A stretch of DNA of 64,000 bases from Flexibacter flexilis DSM 6793 (GTDB lineage Bacteria > Bacteroidota > Bacteroidia > Cytophagales > Flexibacteraceae): assembly GCF_900112255.1 (NCBI RefSeq), contig NZ_FOLE01000001.1, positions 124,001-188,000 on the forward strand, in the 5' to 3' direction. This document shows positions 9,139 to 18,303 of this stretch, piece by piece; position 1 is the stretch's first letter; each line of letters opens with the position of its first letter. The position numbers were made by a program, and so were the translations under genes. A model generated the notes under the pieces. That model saw only the letters and a list, made by a program, of their open reading frames with translations. It made no database searches and was not told the origin of the DNA.

Positions 9139-9746
9139 ATGAAATATCGCAAAATTGAAGGAAACATTGAAGGCGTTCCGTTTATCTTGATTCAAAAATC
9201 AGATTTAAGGAATTGGAATGGATTTTATTTGCCTGATAACAACAAAAATATCCTGATTTAGAGATTAATCATCAGCCATATAGTATGTACGAGGACAATG
9301 ATTTCGGAAACCCAAAAACCGATTGGGGTTTTGTTATTGGCAAAATTTTGAAAGAATGCAAATCTCCTTTCAAAATCCATCTTCGGGATTTTGAAGTAAT
9401 AGTTGTAGATCCCAGTTATTATACCGCTTGGGAAAGTGACAATTTTTGGATTTGCGAAGACTCTGGCAACTTGTATTTTATTCTAAATATCCAGAATGAT
9501 TTTATTAACCCGATAAGCTTCAAACCTGAACATTTAACAAAAATGCGAAAAGAGTGTAGTTTACAGATTTTATTAACCAGCTGTAACTACCGTATTTTAG
9601 CATCTACCGAACATGGATTAGATGATAAAAACTTAATTTTTGCAGACCTAAATATTTGTCCTGGTTTGTACAATATTGATTTGTATGTCGAAAAAAATGA
9701 TTATCCAGAAGTAGTTATTTATAAATTTGATTTATTGAAAGCATAA
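9139..9746 (+). pseudogene. Imm21-like immunity gene with a frameshift
   Basis: Two open frames that read as one protein interrupted by a single-base loss. The first part starts at 9139 (MKYRKIEGNIEGVPFILIQK) and stops at 9259-9261. The second continues in another frame as YPDLEINHQPYSMYEDNDF from about 9249, with its first ATG at 9285. Restoring one A in the run at 9244-9248 joins them into about 202 residues. The N-terminal pattern G-x-P-F-I-L-I-x-x-S-x-L-x-x-W and the VGK/IVVDP strands resemble Imm21-type immunity proteins. It may be a true pseudogene or a homopolymer sequencing error; the C-terminal frame is otherwise intact. Confidence 0.6.
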
Positions 9747-9750
9747 TCTT

Positions 9751-10308
9751 ATGAGTACATTTATCACAGCAATTCTTTACAAGAAAAACGAAATAAACGA
9801 GGATGCGTTATTCAATTATTTTAAACATCTTCCTAATAATTTGCAATTTACAGATTCTGTTGCAAAACAGCATTTTGTACACACAGTAATTAGCCCTGAA
9901 GTTTCAGCGATTTTTCATTTTGTGAACGGATATTCAAGCCGTGCGAAATGCTTTGGGCTGCAATGCGAACTATTCCAGCAGGAAAATCTACTATTCCTCA
10001 TCAAAGATGAATTATTGCAGCATCAATCTGAGCTTTGTATTTATTCGCATCTGTATTGCGATATGGATGGTTTTGAGGAAAATACCAAACTCACCGAAAA
10101 GGGTTTTGAGATTAGGCAGGTGATGGATGGAGAGTACATGAAAATTTACAAAGAAGACGAAAAACCAACAGAAACGCTCATGCTGAAAAGCCCAGCCCAA
10201 CGAAAAAAATATCCAGTAGATTGTATTTTGGAAGAGTTGAGAATTACTGAAAAAGAGATTATTGACGCTTTGTATCGTATTGAAAAAGAAGGAAAATATC
10301 TGGTATAA
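9751..10308 (+). CDS. Hypothetical protein of the immunity array
   Basis: A 185-residue soluble protein not recognised as a known family. It begins MSTFITAILYKKNEINEDAL, has a strand-rich middle (HTVISPEVSAIFHFVNG, LLFLIKDELL) and a charged helical C-terminus (ILEELRITEKEIIDALYRIEKEG). There is no signal peptide or membrane segment. It starts four bases after the previous stop, so it is very probably co-transcribed and its role is likely of the same kind as its neighbours, but this is inference from context only. Confidence 0.6.
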   Translation: MSTFITAILYKKNEINEDALFNYFKHLPNNLQFTDSVAKQHFVHTVISPEVSAIFHFVNGYSSRAKCFGLQCELFQQENLLFLIKDELLQHQSELCIYSHLYCDMDGFEENTKLTEKGFEIRQVMDGEYMKIYKEDEKPTETLMLKSPAQRKKYPVDCILEELRITEKEIIDALYRIEKEGKYLV

Positions 10309-10337
10309 TTTGCCTTAAAATAGTATTTTAAATTGAA

Positions 10338-11126
10338 ATGAAGATGAATAAAGACGACAACAAAATATCATTCTCGTTTTACCATCAAAATTATTTTAGG
10401 GATAAACAGAATTTGAAGAAATTATGGAATTTGTTAGATACCAAACTTGTAAATCCAACACGTTTTGATACCGTAGAACGTGCAAAAAAGGAATTTACAC
10501 AAGATTCCGTAGAACAGGCCTATAACGAATACCTCGGCAAAGAGATGCTATTTGTAAAAGGTTCAAAATTAGGTTTTTGTCTTTCTATACACACATTTAG
10601 CAATCCTTCAATCACCGTTTCTACTTTCTATTTTAACGAAAAATTGGCAGATCCCAAAAATATGAATTGCTGGTTTGAATGGATTAAAAAATTTTGTGAG
10701 CATTTCCCCATTTTTTTTGGTTATGGATGTAGTTTCAAAGAATACAATTTGAAACATAAAGTAATTACAGAACTTGGCGGCGGAAAACAAATAATTGGTG
10801 CTGTGGGAGTTTCGGCTTTGGAGTTTCTTAAATACAATTCAGGAATTTATTGGACAACCATTTTAGGTAATGCATTGGTATCAGAAACAAATGTGGACAA
10901 ATTAGATAAAAATGAGATGGTTACCGTTTCACAAATAAAACACCATCAAGCAATGATTACTTTGAATGAAAATATTTTACAAACGGATTATAGCACACGA
11001 TTAATGCATGAAAAATCCATTGCAGAAATACTTAATCCAGCGTATTTTTTCGATAGAAATTATCCTAATTTTGAGTATAAACAAGCGAATGAAATTCTAA
11101 ATAAAATTTCAAATCAGCAGCGATGA
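10338..11126 (+). CDS. Putative immunity protein (DUF3396/Imm52-like layout)
   Basis: Soluble protein of 262 residues. An N-terminal alpha/beta region (ISFSFYHQNYF, SKLGFCLSIHT) is followed by a central helix with WFEWIKKFCEHFP and FGYGCSF, then GIYWTTILGNALV, and a terminal segment ending NEILNKISNQQR. The order FGYG, then G-x-Y-W-x-x-I-L-G, recalls the DUF3396/Imm52 type of immunity proteins, and a similar layout is seen in the product of 25139-25912. The similarity is weak and not proven. Its last bases overlap the next start (ATGA), indicating translational coupling. Confidence 0.55.
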   Translation: MKMNKDDNKISFSFYHQNYFRDKQNLKKLWNLLDTKLVNPTRFDTVERAKKEFTQDSVEQAYNEYLGKEMLFVKGSKLGFCLSIHTFSNPSITVSTFYFNEKLADPKNMNCWFEWIKKFCEHFPIFFGYGCSFKEYNLKHKVITELGGGKQIIGAVGVSALEFLKYNSGIYWTTILGNALVSETNVDKLDKNEMVTVSQIKHHQAMITLNENILQTDYSTRLMHEKSIAEILNPAYFFDRNYPNFEYKQANEILNKISNQQR

Positions 11127-11563
11127 ACGGTAAAATAAACATATTTTTCTACTATCAGTTTTTTGGTGAAAATAAACAAAAACCGTTGAACGTACTTTTG
11201 CGGTGCGCCAAATCATTTGCATCACGGGCAAATCAGGCAGAAGAAGATTGGGCAGACAAGCAAATGGAGCTTTCGCGTGATGTATTGCTTGAGCAGATAC
11301 TTATGCAGACGGAATGTTCAACATATCTGTTAATTGGTTGCACCGAAATTTCGCCTGAGGGAGACGATTTGTATGCTGAAAATTGTAATGGAAATCCCAT
11401 AAATTTTTGGTATGCCGAAACAAAATACGGAAACCCTTGGATTGTAATTTCGCAAGCCAATACTGAAAGTGAATTTATGGAAATACTTCGCAACGACGAG
11501 GATATGTGGCGAATGGAACCAATTAATCCTCAATATATTTCAGCTATTTTTTATACTAAATAA
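11123..11563 (+). CDS. Hypothetical protein coupled to the upstream gene
   Basis: A 146-residue soluble protein, family not recognised. It starts within the stop codon of the previous gene (ATGA overlap of four bases), a sign of coupled translation. It has an N-terminal strand NIFFYYQFFG, a helical stretch with EEDWADKQMELSRDVLL, and a C-terminal part with IVISQANTESEFMEILR and ISAIFYTK. There are no catalytic-looking motifs. The tight coupling suggests the two products act together or protect against the same toxin. Confidence 0.6.
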   Translation: MNGKINIFFYYQFFGENKQKPLNVLLRCAKSFASRANQAEEDWADKQMELSRDVLLEQILMQTECSTYLLIGCTEISPEGDDLYAENCNGNPINFWYAETKYGNPWIVISQANTESEFMEILRNDEDMWRMEPINPQYISAIFYTK

Positions 11564-11572
11564 TTAAGAACA

Positions 11573-12163
11573 ATGAGTATTTTTTTTGAAAAAAACTTTC
11601 CAATCCATGCGTCATTGCAATTAATTGATGTGAGTAACATTGTTTCCAAGCTGTCATTTTGTTTTGTAAAAGAATTACCAGCTAATGATAAAATGCCACT
11701 TCAACATATCTATTCAAGATACGAGAATGGCGACAAACAGGTATTTATTTATTTTAACGACCATTTATTAGGTGTAGAATATTTTTGCATTAGAGGATTA
11801 AATGAAGAATCTGTTATTGAAGCAGGTAAGGAATTATGCGAAAGTATCAAAGTTTATACTGTTGAAGAGCTTTGGGAAGAATATCAGTCTTGCGCTGACG
11901 AATCAAAATTGGCATCCATTGTTGCTCGTTTTTTTGTGCTTGGGATGAATGGATTCGATAAAGGTTTGTTATTATGCTATTCACAGTTTATAAGAGATAA
12001 GCGCGAACCTGTTTGGGAAACTACAAGAATGGGAATTAGTTATCTTGGCTGGATAGAATTTAAACCATTATTGGAGGATGAAGCTAAAGAGTCGTCGTTT
12101 AAAGGAAATTCATTTAAAGAATTGATTGATATATTAGAACGTAATATTTGGAGCAAGATATAA
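11573..12163 (+). CDS. HEAT-like putative immunity protein, paralogue 1
   Basis: A 196-residue soluble protein. The N-terminal half is strand-rich (IYFNDHLLGVEYFCIRGL); the C-terminal half is helical, with two HEAT-like helix pairs (LASIVARFFVLG, FDKGLLLCYSQF, TRMGISYLGWIEFKPLLEDEA). The same architecture, including VEYF/RYFYVKG, the EELWEEYQ/EDLVKNF helix, and the W-x-E-F-K-P-L-x-E motif, recurs in the product of 20488-21060, so the two are paralogues. HEAT-like repeat proteins are frequent in polyimmunity loci. No enzymatic residues are visible. Confidence 0.65.
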   Translation: MSIFFEKNFPIHASLQLIDVSNIVSKLSFCFVKELPANDKMPLQHIYSRYENGDKQVFIYFNDHLLGVEYFCIRGLNEESVIEAGKELCESIKVYTVEELWEEYQSCADESKLASIVARFFVLGMNGFDKGLLLCYSQFIRDKREPVWETTRMGISYLGWIEFKPLLEDEAKESSFKGNSFKELIDILERNIWSKI

Positions 12164-12250
12164 AATAAAAGAAAACCATTTTGATAAGGCAATAGCTCAA
12201 ATGGACTCTGTAATTTAATGGAATAATAACTGTATGAGAAAATCGTAAGT

Positions 12251-12895
12251 ATGGGCAAAATCAAAAGGCGACTAAAAATAGGTGATATATTCGCCATTAA
12301 TTTACCTGATGGAAGTTGCGTTACAGGACGGATAATGTTCTATACAAAAAAACAACTTCCATTAAATAACGAAGATAGCAAGACTAATCAGGGCACATGG
12401 ATGATGACAATCGGTGGCGGGGTGTATGTTGATATTTATAAAGACTTGAAACAAAAACCCGATTTATTGATTTCTGAACCATTGTTTCGTGGCATTTTTA
12501 TTTCTACCGCATTGCTTTCTGACGGTACTTGGGAAATTATTAGCAATGTTCCTGTTAACCCACAAGACGTTGAATTCCCTCAGTACGTTATAAGTATTCC
12601 TCCTGGGGTTGGTTCATGGTTCTATGTTCGGGGTGAAGTATGCTTGAGTTTACCAGGCGAAAAAGGTTATAATCAATGGCATGGAATATCGTGCAAGATG
12701 ATTATGCACACCGATATTACTCGGTTTATTTTAAAATACTTGAATTTACAAGAAACAAAGGATTCGTTGGAAAAAATGGATCTCAGGTATCATCCTGAAA
12801 AAAATCTAGTTTATGAAACTTTAGGCTTAAATCCTGACGAATCTTATGACTCTTTTTCAAAAAGAAATGGATACGACATTGGTAGATTCTTCTAA
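12251..12895 (+). CDS. Imm26 family immunity protein
   Basis: A 214-residue soluble protein whose N-terminus KRRLKIGDIFAINLPDG is the hallmark of the Imm26 family (R-x-K-x-GD-x-F-x-I-x-L-x-DG), followed by a strand with TGRIMFY. Imm26 proteins are predicted immunity partners of polymorphic toxins. The C-terminal part (about 100-214) contains a second beta region and a helical DLRYHPEKNLVYETLGLNPDES tail (given here in parts: DLRYHPEK, ETLGLNPDES). It is in the plus-strand array, 87 bases after the previous gene. Function is inferred from the family. Confidence 0.72.
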   Translation: MGKIKRRLKIGDIFAINLPDGSCVTGRIMFYTKKQLPLNNEDSKTNQGTWMMTIGGGVYVDIYKDLKQKPDLLISEPLFRGIFISTALLSDGTWEIISNVPVNPQDVEFPQYVISIPPGVGSWFYVRGEVCLSLPGEKGYNQWHGISCKMIMHTDITRFILKYLNLQETKDSLEKMDLRYHPEKNLVYETLGLNPDESYDSFSKRNGYDIGRFF

Positions 12896-12906
12896 ATCTT
12901 TCAATA

Positions 12907-13449
12907 ATGACTGAGCAAACAATTCCATATCTGTACATTCTACGAATTGAGACCATTATTCGTCTTGATGATATTGAAATACAAGGTATTGTAAAAGATG
13001 GAGAATACGAACTGGAAATAGACCAGCAATGGATTCCTGTGTACGTGTGTATCCCACGAATTAATACATCATCTAAACCTATTTATAGAATGGAAATTTC
13101 TTCCGCAAATAAATGGATAAGTAATGTATTAAAGGTTTATAGACGTGTAACAGGAGATAGTAAAATTAAGCTAAAAAACAGTGATGGCAATATTTTCAAT
13201 GTTCATTATAAAACCTGCGGCAAAAGCAACGGTGTTTATGTTTCGGGTTATTTTGAAAAAGAACCTGAAACGGAAAGTTTCCCCTTTCGTTGCCGCCTGA
13301 CAGGGCACGAATATATATCAGGAATCGCAACCGAAACCAACAGATTTCCAAAGCGATATTTGCATCTTGATGGACTGACAATCTCGCAAACATTAATGTT
13401 GATTGAAAATTTACAATTTAGAGATGTTTTGTTAGAAGAAGTGCTTTAA
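12907..13449 (+). CDS. Hypothetical protein of the immunity array
   Basis: A 180-residue beta-rich soluble protein, family not recognised. It has an N-terminal run of short strands (IRLDDIEIQGIVKDGEYEL), a central SANKWISNVLKVYRR helix and a C-terminal LTISQTLMLIENL helix. It starts 11 bases after Imm26 and is followed 19 bases later by another unknown gene with a similar early segment (E-I-x-G-I-V-x-D/N-G), so the two may share an N-terminal fold. No signal peptide is present. Confidence 0.58.
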   Translation: MTEQTIPYLYILRIETIIRLDDIEIQGIVKDGEYELEIDQQWIPVYVCIPRINTSSKPIYRMEISSANKWISNVLKVYRRVTGDSKIKLKNSDGNIFNVHYKTCGKSNGVYVSGYFEKEPETESFPFRCRLTGHEYISGIATETNRFPKRYLHLDGLTISQTLMLIENLQFRDVLLEEVL

Positions 13450-13468
13450 CTTTGATATTTAGTAAATT

Positions 13469-13864
13469 ATGAATTTTACAGAAGAAGGTAGTTTGAACGC
13501 ACTTATATTAGCACATCAATATTTTACGTTGCTCGAAATTGAAGGTATTGTAGATAACGGTTCTACTTTGCGCTTAGGTCATGTAGAAATTGATAAATAT
13601 TACGCAGGTTACAGAGTTTTTTCACACGGTTTTTCATCGGAATTAACTCATAATTCGATGTTTAGATTAATGCCATTCGACGTTCCTGTTGTAAATCGTT
13701 CGGGAATTGCAGCAATTTTTCAGGCTTCAATTCATAATGAAATTCCAGAGGAGTATTTTGCAGGTTGGGTGAATCAAAATAGAAAATCAGATCTGAAAAA
13801 ATGGATTTCGCAGATGAATAAGTACATTAAAAAAATGCTTAAAGAAACAAAAACTAGTAAATAG
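13469..13864 (+). CDS. Hypothetical protein of the immunity array
   Basis: A 131-residue soluble protein, family not recognised. It begins MNFTEEGSLNALILAHQYF, then LLEIEGIVDNGSTL (similar to a segment of its upstream neighbour), FRLMPFDVPVV and a lysine-rich C-terminal helix NKYIKKMLKETK. It is followed five bases later by the next gene, so it belongs to the same transcription unit. No function can be assigned. Confidence 0.57.
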   Translation: MNFTEEGSLNALILAHQYFTLLEIEGIVDNGSTLRLGHVEIDKYYAGYRVFSHGFSSELTHNSMFRLMPFDVPVVNRSGIAAIFQASIHNEIPEEYFAGWVNQNRKSDLKKWISQMNKYIKKMLKETKTSK

Positions 13865-13869
13865 GACAA

Positions 13870-14634
13870 ATGAAACGCGAACAACTTTTTGACTCAGTAT
13901 GTAATCAAATTAATGAAATTGAAGGCTTTCCTATTAGTTTTGGTTGTGAAAAATTACATGGAGCTTATGCTGATTTTCAGCGGCTTTTTCCTATATATTG
14001 GCCTAAGGTCAAGCAATTTGTAAATCTCAATTATAGTTTTATTATCAAAGATTATCAATTCTTTTTAGCTCTTGATAAATTCATAAATCCGTCCATTTTG
14101 TTGGCAACATTGGCATGTGCGGCAGGTGCTGAAAAAGGATATTGCAAACAATGGTATTCGATTATTGCCAAATTATCATCATTTCAAAAAAACAATAATG
14201 AGCATATACATAATTTAAAAGATATGCTTGTGTTCAACGCATTATCTGGTGAATTTGATATTGAACAGTTTAAGAATTGGCCTCTTTATCCCGAAACAAG
14301 AGCGACAGAAGTACGTGTGTTATATGCGTTGATGACAGGAAATTCATTATCAATCGATTCGGATAAATTATATTTCGACAATGCTCTTTGGTTACAATTT
14401 TACAATTCATTAAAAAATAATGATATAAAAAATACAAAGGCTGTTTTAATCAACTTTGCTGAATATTTCTGGAATAATTGTGAAGTAAACGAAACGCCAA
14501 TATATTCTCCAGAACAATATCCTTGTTTTGAACCCGATTACAACGCAGCATTAGCAATTGCCTCTTATCATTTTGACAAAAAAACAGATTTTGTTGAAGA
14601 AAAATATGAAAAATTCTACATTGGTGCTTTGTAA
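13870..14634 (+). CDS. Hypothetical helical protein of the immunity array
   Basis: A 254-residue, mostly alpha-helical soluble protein with many aromatic residues. It has segments LLATLACAAGAEKGYC, VRVLYALMTG and AVLINFAEYFWNN, and a C-terminal EPDYNAALAIASYHFD motif. The helical-bundle pattern with a terminal aspartate-tyrosine-alanine segment recalls several helical immunity families, but no specific family can be named. Spacing to both neighbours is five and twelve bases, consistent with one operon. Confidence 0.57.
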   Translation: MKREQLFDSVCNQINEIEGFPISFGCEKLHGAYADFQRLFPIYWPKVKQFVNLNYSFIIKDYQFFLALDKFINPSILLATLACAAGAEKGYCKQWYSIIAKLSSFQKNNNEHIHNLKDMLVFNALSGEFDIEQFKNWPLYPETRATEVRVLYALMTGNSLSIDSDKLYFDNALWLQFYNSLKNNDIKNTKAVLINFAEYFWNNCEVNETPIYSPEQYPCFEPDYNAALAIASYHFDKKTDFVEEKYEKFYIGAL

Positions 14635-14646
14635 TAAAAATTTGTT

Positions 14647-16077
14647 ATGAATATGAATAAATTTTTTGAAAGTTTATATGCCTACATAGATTCTGTTTTA
14701 GAAGACGGATTGATCTATTATTCAACTCCCATTAATCAAGAACGTGGTATTTTGGGCGGTATGGTTTATTGTATCGTAGATGGTGTTAAGAATTATAATT
14801 TAGGGAAGGAAGTAGAGAAAAAATTAGACGATTTTCAAATTGAAATTGAAGACGAATATGTGTCTATGTATGCATTAACTAAGTTATTGCCTGTAAATAG
14901 AAGGATAAAATATATTTTTCAGAAAGGGCAGCCAATAAAAGCTGAGGTTTATTCTACTCAAATGATAATTGACGATTTTATCAATGATTTAAAAAATGGG
15001 TATTCTTATAAAGGTTTTGTTAGAGTTGAAGCCGAATTTCAATATATTATACAAGATAAAAATTTGAAATTATCTGGAAATATAATCAAAACTAATTCAG
15101 ATTTAACAACTGTTAATTCTGATAAAATTTATGATGACAATTTAGAACTACTTTATTATTCCTTAGACGGTAAAATCGACAAATTTCATTTTGTATTTGA
15201 AAACGATTGTTTGTCAATATTTAGTAAGCCAGCTTTTCCTGAATACAATTTTTTAGATTTGAATGAAACGATTAACATGGAACTTGATGAAAATAATAAA
15301 GATGAAGTATTTTCATTTTTAGAATCGTTGAACGAACATAAGATAGCAAAAGCCATAGAAGTTTTAAAAACCAAGCCTGAGTGGTATGCGAGAGCTGAAG
15401 CAAGGTATTTGAATTTTATAAAAACTAGATTAAAAAATCCGGAAGCTGGTTTAGAACAATTAGCTGATATAAAAGTAATAACGCAATTAGATGTTTCTCT
15501 GATGATGGGTAAAGATATTGATAAAAACTTTATATCGCTTAGCTATTTAGACGATTCACAAACCTGCTTTATTGTCGATTATCTTGGTGCTATGGTACGC
15601 AATGCTTTTCATTCAGAAGATTTGATAGCTGAGATGAAAATATTGGTAGAAGATGACGATGATCGTGTAAGAGAAATTCATAAAAAATATTCGGATATTT
15701 TGGATAAATGGATTAAAAATGAAATAGAATTCTATAATGGCGGTTGGTTTGGAAAAATTAATAAGAAATTGTTTGATATGTATGTTGAGAAATTATTATT
15801 TGACCATACAGACTTTTCTAGTGCGAACAAATCATTGGTAATGAATGAATTTATGTTTTTTTTAGAAAATAAACCAGAATCTAGCCTACTTATTGATATT
15901 TTTCAATCAACCTGTCCAAATTTGGGCTGTATGTTCTGGATTCTGCCCAATATTCCTGATACTATTTGGGGTGATGTTAAGCCTTATTTTCCTAAATCGG
16001 TATTAAGTTTCCAACGCTCAGCCAGCATTAAAATTGGTGATGATGGCCAATGGAATGACATAACATCTGAACATTAA
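14647..16077 (+). CDS. Hypothetical large protein of the immunity array
   Basis: A 476-residue soluble acidic protein, family not recognised. The first half is alpha/beta (LIYYSTPINQERGILGG, YSYKGFVRVEAEFQYI). The second half looks like a helical repeat (EVFSFLESLNEHKIAKA, FIVDYLGAMVRNAF, FSSANKSLVMNEFMFFL) ending in a QRSASIKIGDDGQWNDI tail. No signal peptide, transmembrane segment or nuclease-like motif is visible. An alternative start is six bases downstream (second methionine). The role is presumed protective from context; an effector role is not excluded. Confidence 0.58.
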   Translation: MNMNKFFESLYAYIDSVLEDGLIYYSTPINQERGILGGMVYCIVDGVKNYNLGKEVEKKLDDFQIEIEDEYVSMYALTKLLPVNRRIKYIFQKGQPIKAEVYSTQMIIDDFINDLKNGYSYKGFVRVEAEFQYIIQDKNLKLSGNIIKTNSDLTTVNSDKIYDDNLELLYYSLDGKIDKFHFVFENDCLSIFSKPAFPEYNFLDLNETINMELDENNKDEVFSFLESLNEHKIAKAIEVLKTKPEWYARAEARYLNFIKTRLKNPEAGLEQLADIKVITQLDVSLMMGKDIDKNFISLSYLDDSQTCFIVDYLGAMVRNAFHSEDLIAEMKILVEDDDDRVREIHKKYSDILDKWIKNEIEFYNGGWFGKINKKLFDMYVEKLLFDHTDFSSANKSLVMNEFMFFLENKPESSLLIDIFQSTCPNLGCMFWILPNIPDTIWGDVKPYFPKSVLSFQRSASIKIGDDGQWNDITSEH

Positions 16078-16128
16078 TAATACAATATAAATCAAACTGA
16101 TTTTATAATATTTCACTAACCAACAATC

Positions 16129-17142
16129 ATGGAATTATCTACAAGTATAACCCAGCAATTAAGCAGATTAGGCATTGAAATTGACAAGGACACACAGCTT
16201 GTGAAAATTAGTACCGACGAAACAGCATTTGTTGTGCCAGAGCCAATGAGTTGCTTTCTGAATAGTTGGAATAAATTCAAGAAAAAGCTGTTTTTCGATA
16301 AATATGAAGAAGGTATTCCCACGAACCCTATCGAAATAATATATCCAGATGAAGTTGATCGAGAAAATCAAGCAATTAGCGGTCAACCATTTGTATCAAT
16401 GTTTTGGGACAGCCATTATTCGTACTACATGCTCAGGGCAGACGATCCAAACCCTGACGATCCAGACTATTATTTCCTTGATCATGATGATTATGAGTCT
16501 GAAGAGCTAGAGCCACAGGGCAAACTAAGCGATTTGCTTTCATGCCTATACACGCGCGAACAGGCAAACGCGCTTGTAAAAGAAGAAGTGGACGAGGATG
16601 AAGTGGAGGAAATTGGCCTTTACCGCTGGATTTGCGATACTTATGGAAATCCTGTTGAAAGAATTAAGGCTGAAGATTGTGAGATTGAATCGCTTAAAGG
16701 GTTGGATGTTTATACGGATTTGAAAATTCTAAGTCTTTCCAACAACAATATTTCAGATATTTCTAAGCTTGATGCGCTAAAAAATTTGGAAGAATTGTCA
16801 TTGAATTATAATCAGATTACGGATATTTCGGCAGTTGCAAACAAAATACGATTAAAGTATTTTTCCATCAAGGAAAATAATGTTATTGATATTTTGGCTC
16901 TCGAAACCTGCGAAAATCTTCAAATTTTGGATTTATGCAACAATAAAATTTCCGATATTTCGCCCATTAAAAAGCTACATCAGCTAAAAAATATCTTTTT
17001 GAGGAACAATCCGATTAATGATTATTCACCTCTGGCATCATTACCCAAATTAGAACTGGTTACAGTTAGTAAAATCAGTGATGATGAGTTGGCGAAGTTA
17101 AAACAATTATTGGGCGAAAAAGTAAAAATTGACAACAACTAG
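16129..17142 (+). CDS. SMI1/KNR4-like domain protein with leucine-rich repeats
   Basis: A 337-residue soluble protein. Residues about 1-160 look like a SUKH (SMI1/KNR4) type domain with an FVSMFWDSHYSYYML core and an aspartate-rich loop (DDPNPDDPDYYFLDHDDY). After a linker (EEVDEDEVEEIG), residues about 195-320 form SDS22-type leucine-rich repeats of 22 residues, with the repeated pattern L-x-x-L-x-L-x-x-N-x-I-x-D-I-S. SUKH domains are widespread immunity modules; the LRR part probably binds a protein partner. Combining both in one polypeptide is less usual. Function is inferred from family and context. Confidence 0.68.
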   Translation: MELSTSITQQLSRLGIEIDKDTQLVKISTDETAFVVPEPMSCFLNSWNKFKKKLFFDKYEEGIPTNPIEIIYPDEVDRENQAISGQPFVSMFWDSHYSYYMLRADDPNPDDPDYYFLDHDDYESEELEPQGKLSDLLSCLYTREQANALVKEEVDEDEVEEIGLYRWICDTYGNPVERIKAEDCEIESLKGLDVYTDLKILSLSNNNISDISKLDALKNLEELSLNYNQITDISAVANKIRLKYFSIKENNVIDILALETCENLQILDLCNNKISDISPIKKLHQLKNIFLRNNPINDYSPLASLPKLELVTVSKISDDELAKLKQLLGEKVKIDNN

Positions 17143-17163
17143 TTAATCTTTATATATTGTGTT

Positions 17164-18123
17164 ATGAGTAAATTACAAGATTTAATTTTCAGTAAAGACT
17201 TAGAAGGCATTGCAAACCTCGTGAAGTCAGGCCAAGCTACTGCTAACGATGAAAATGGAGAACGTACTGCGCTTTCCTTAGCCGCAGCCTGCGGTTATAC
17301 GGATGTAATGAAGTGCCTGATTGAACTTGGAGCTGACATTAACAAATCCAATAGCGGAGATTTGGGTTACACGCCAATTATTGAGGCTGCCCGAGAAGGT
17401 AAATTGGAAGCTATTACGTTTTTGATAGAGGCTGGTGCGAATGTCGAATCTGTTGATACACGCAATGGAACCGCCTTGTTGCATGCTTGCATTTCTGCCC
17501 ACAACGATATTCTTCAGTTATTAATCAAGGCTGGGGCTAACGTAAATGCAACTGATAACGACGGTCAAACGCCTTTACATTACTTATGTCGTTTTGCGGT
17601 TTCGTGGGGAAGTGGGATGGTTTCCGAGACAATCAATGGCGTTACAAAAAAGATTGAAAATCAACGATTTAAACAACATACCGAAATATTTTTAACCTTG
17701 CTTAAGAATGGAGCAGACGTAAATCTTGTAACCAATTATGGTTTTACAGCCCTTACGCTTGCTGCCGATACTGATGCTTATCAGTTTATTCCGTTGTTGG
17801 TTGAGAAAAAAGCGGATGCCAATTTTCAGAATTCCAAAGGTTTTGCGCCAATGCATGCCGCCTGCGAAAAAGGCAATTTGTTGGTGGTGGAAGCCTTGAT
17901 AAAATGCGGTGCTAATGTCAATGTAATTGATAACGATGGTTTTACACCGCTTTTAGGTGCTTGTATGTCTTCTAACGTGGCCATTGCAAAAATTCTTTTA
18001 ACCAATGGAGCAAAAAAAGACATTCCTGCGAAAATATCTTACGGAAAAGTGGCCGCAGGTGATATTCCTTTGAATGTAGCCGAAAAAATTGGTAATCAGG
18101 AGATGATTAATCTTTTGAAATAA
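17164..18123 (+). CDS. Ankyrin repeat protein
   Basis: A 319-residue protein made almost wholly of ankyrin repeats. At least seven are visible with the T-x-L-x-x-A-x-x-G-x-x-x-x-x-x-x-L-L-x-x-G-A-D pattern, for example in ALSLAAACGYTDVMKCLIEL, LHACISAHNDILQLLIKAGA and MHAACEKGNLLVVEALIKCG. There is no signal peptide. Ankyrin proteins are recurrent in polyimmunity loci as generic toxin-binding scaffolds. It lies 21 bases after the SUKH-LRR gene on the same strand, probably co-transcribed. The exact partner is unknown. Confidence 0.85.
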   Translation: MSKLQDLIFSKDLEGIANLVKSGQATANDENGERTALSLAAACGYTDVMKCLIELGADINKSNSGDLGYTPIIEAAREGKLEAITFLIEAGANVESVDTRNGTALLHACISAHNDILQLLIKAGANVNATDNDGQTPLHYLCRFAVSWGSGMVSETINGVTKKIENQRFKQHTEIFLTLLKNGADVNLVTNYGFTALTLAADTDAYQFIPLLVEKKADANFQNSKGFAPMHAACEKGNLLVVEALIKCGANVNVIDNDGFTPLLGACMSSNVAIAKILLTNGAKKDIPAKISYGKVAAGDIPLNVAEKIGNQEMINLLK

Positions 18124-18303
18124 TTGACGGTAATCAGTATTAAGTTTTAAGCATTAAATCTTAAGGGTGATGATGAAAAATCGAACTATTTTGTGTATGA
18201 ATATGCATAATTTATGCAGATTTTGCCACTATTAGTAAGAAATATTTTTTTTAACATCACCCCTATTTACAATAAAATTTCACAAAAAATAAATTCAAAA
18301 AAG

